Assembly: GCA_007133145.1 (NCBI GenBank)
Contig: SLNF01000288.1
Coordinates: 1-11,278, forward strand
Direction of reading: 5' to 3'
Length of the DNA: 11,278 nucleotides
Source: Nitriliruptorales bacterium
GTDB taxonomy: Bacteria > Actinomycetota > Nitriliruptoria > Euzebyales > Egibacteraceae
In this document: one piece after another, positions 9,993-11,278 of the stretch
Position numbering within the stretch: position 1 is the first letter of the stretch
Layout: every line of letters begins with the position of its first letter
Position numbers and translations under genes: made by a program
Notes under the pieces: generated by a model
Database searches by the model: none
Told to the model about the DNA's origin: nothing
What the model saw: the letters and a program-made list of their open reading frames with translations, nothing else

Positions 9993-11278
9993 GTGCGTTG
10001 GATCCTCGAGCCCATGGCCCGCGTGGTGGCTCGCCACCCCGCGCTCGTGCTCGCGGCGCTGGCCGTGGCCACCGTCGTGCTCGGCGCCCTCGGGCTGCAA
10101 CAGGACGTCGAGACCGACATCACCGAGTTCTCCGCCGACTCCGAGCTCACGCAGGTCTTCGACCGCATCGAGGAGGACTTCGGTGCCCGCGGCGGCTCGA
10201 TCCAGATCATCGTCGACGCTGGGCAGGGCGGCAACGTGCTCTCCGCCGACGGCCTGCGCCTCGCTGACGAGCTGAGCGACCTCGCGCGCGACATCGACGA
10301 GGTCGACGCGGCGCTGCGGGAAGGCACCGAGCGCTCGCCATCGGTGGTGTCCTACGCGACGCCGATCCTGCCGCAGCTCGCGCAGCTCGGCGTCGAGCCC
10401 GCCGACCTCAGCGAGCCGCTGGCCTCCTCGGTCGTGCAGTCGACCATCGAGGGACAGGGGTCGGGTCAGCTCGAGGGTCTCGTCTCCGACGATGCCGACT
10501 TCGACGCCGGCACGGCCCGCGGCGGGCTCGTCGTCCTCCAACTCGCCGCCGACCTCGCCGAGGGGCAGGCCACCGACGCGAGCATGGCACTGGCCGACGC
10601 CCTCGAGTCCGAGCGCACCGGCTGGTTCGACGTCGACGCCTTCAGCTTCGCGATCCTCACCGTCGACATCGAGGAGGGGCTGCTCGACGACCTTCCGCTG
10701 CTCATGGGCCTGTCGTTCGCGCTCATCATCCTCATCCTCGCGGTGCTGTTCCGCTCGCTGGCCGACGTCGCGTTCGGCGTGGCCGGCCTCGTCATCACCA
10801 TCGTCTGGATGAACGGCTTCGCGGTCCTGCTCGGCCCCGAGGTCCTCGGCCTCACCGGACCCTTCAACCAGATCGCCGTCGCGGTGCCGGTGCTGCTCGT
10901 CGGTCTGGGCATCGACTACAGCGTCCACCTCAACGCGCGCTACCGCGAGGAGCGTGAGCGCGGGGCCGCTTCGCCGCTGGCCTCGGCGACCGCGGTGCGC
11001 ACCGTCGGCGTAGCCTTGCTGCTCGCGACCGTCACGACGGTCATCGGCTTCCTCTCCAACCTCGCCACGCCCCTGCCGCCGATCGCGGACTTCGGGGCCT
11101 TCGCCGCAGCCGGCATCGCCTCGGCCTTCCTCGTCATGGGACTGCTCGTGCCGTCGGCGCGCAACCTGCTCGACCGCCGCCGGCGCCCGCCGCTGCCGCG
11201 GGTCGCCGAACACGACGACGGGGTGGCAGACCGCCGCGGGTTCATGGCGCGGGTCGCCGCCGTGCCGGCGAAGGCCCC
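9993..11278 (+). CDS. MMPL/RND-superfamily exporter, N-terminal part (runs off the window)
   Basis: The first 428 codons of an RND-superfamily membrane exporter (MMPL / COG1033 type), which uses the proton gradient to export lipids, hydrophobic compounds or drugs. Visible parts: TM1 (about 15-35, HPALVLAALAVATVVLGALG), a large extracytoplasmic domain (36-232), then a bundle of hydrophobic segments at about 235-255, 258-281, 293-315, 336-357 and 367-389. The motif VGLGIDYSVHLNARYREE (303-320) carries the Asp-Tyr pair (D308, Y309) that forms the proton relay in MmpL-type proteins. A second half with the same layout is expected beyond the window, since these proteins have two repeats. The start is GTG at 9993, with AGGG overlapping the tetR stop, so translational coupling is likely; ATG 10014 is the alternative. 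It is under control of the tetR operator. Substrate unknown. Confidence 0.9.
   Translation, partial: MRWILEPMARVVARHPALVLAALAVATVVLGALGLQQDVETDITEFSADSELTQVFDRIEEDFGARGGSIQIIVDAGQGGNVLSADGLRLADELSDLARDIDEVDAALREGTERSPSVVSYATPILPQLAQLGVEPADLSEPLASSVVQSTIEGQGSGQLEGLVSDDADFDAGTARGGLVVLQLAADLAEGQATDASMALADALESERTGWFDVDAFSFAILTVDIEEGLLDDLPLLMGLSFALIILILAVLFRSLADVAFGVAGLVITIVWMNGFAVLLGPEVLGLTGPFNQIAVAVPVLLVGLGIDYSVHLNARYREERERGAASPLASATAVRTVGVALLLATVTTVIGFLSNLATPLPPIADFGAFAAAGIASAFLVMGLLVPSARNLLDRRRRPPLPRVAEHDDGVADRRGFMARVAAVPAKA

Noticed and set aside
9375..11213. 612-codon minus-strand open frame opposite tetR and the exporter
   Set aside because: Composition is Arg/Glu/Gly/Asp-rich typical of an antisense frame in GC-rich DNA; the plus-strand genes have unmistakable family motifs.

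Overview
The window is very GC-rich chromosomal DNA, with strong G/C bias at third codon positions, Shine-Dalgarno sites of the GAGGAG type beside several leaderless starts, and lipobox lipoproteins. This points to a high-GC Gram-positive, most likely a free-living actinobacterium; a deep-branching lineage is possible but is a guess. I see no tRNA, rRNA, insertion sequence, prophage or CRISPR array. It reads as ordinary chromosome with one odd enzyme relative and two regulatory-looking intergenic regions.

Layout. 1-1713, minus strand: a Na+/proline symporter (putP) followed by the first 18 codons of what may be proline dehydrogenase, suggesting proline uptake and breakdown. 1714-2171: a divergent intergenic region with two clear dyads. 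2172-4114, plus strand: an aldo/keto reductase, then a pseudouridine-5'-phosphate glycosidase (PsuG) homologue that has no lysine at all and has apparently lost the active site. 4111-5682, minus strand: an intact GH13 alpha-glucosidase whose stop codon interlocks with that of the PsuG relative in one CTAG. 5773-7345, minus strand: a COG4315-type lipoprotein and a BtuF-like cobalamin-binding-protein homologue without signal peptide. 7480-7818, plus strand: a tiny LysM lipoprotein. 7808-8878, minus strand: a lipoprotein with a probable beta-propeller. 8879-9398: a 520-base non-coding region with several perfect hairpins, a good sigma70-type promoter followed almost at once by a strong hairpin (candidate small RNA), and the promoter/operator of the next operon. 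9399-11278, plus strand: a TetR regulator and the N-terminal part of an MMPL/RND exporter, preceded by a perfect 19-bp operator overlapping a leaderless promoter.

How the genes work together: putP with the partial gene (proline use) and tetR with the RND exporter (autoregulated efflux) are convincing units. The aldo/keto reductase and the PsuG relative are adjacent and co-directional, but the second appears to have its own leaderless promoter, so a shared function is only a hypothesis. The rest look like singletons. The strongest candidate for something undescribed is the lysine-free PsuG homologue, followed by the small-RNA locus near 9216-9306.
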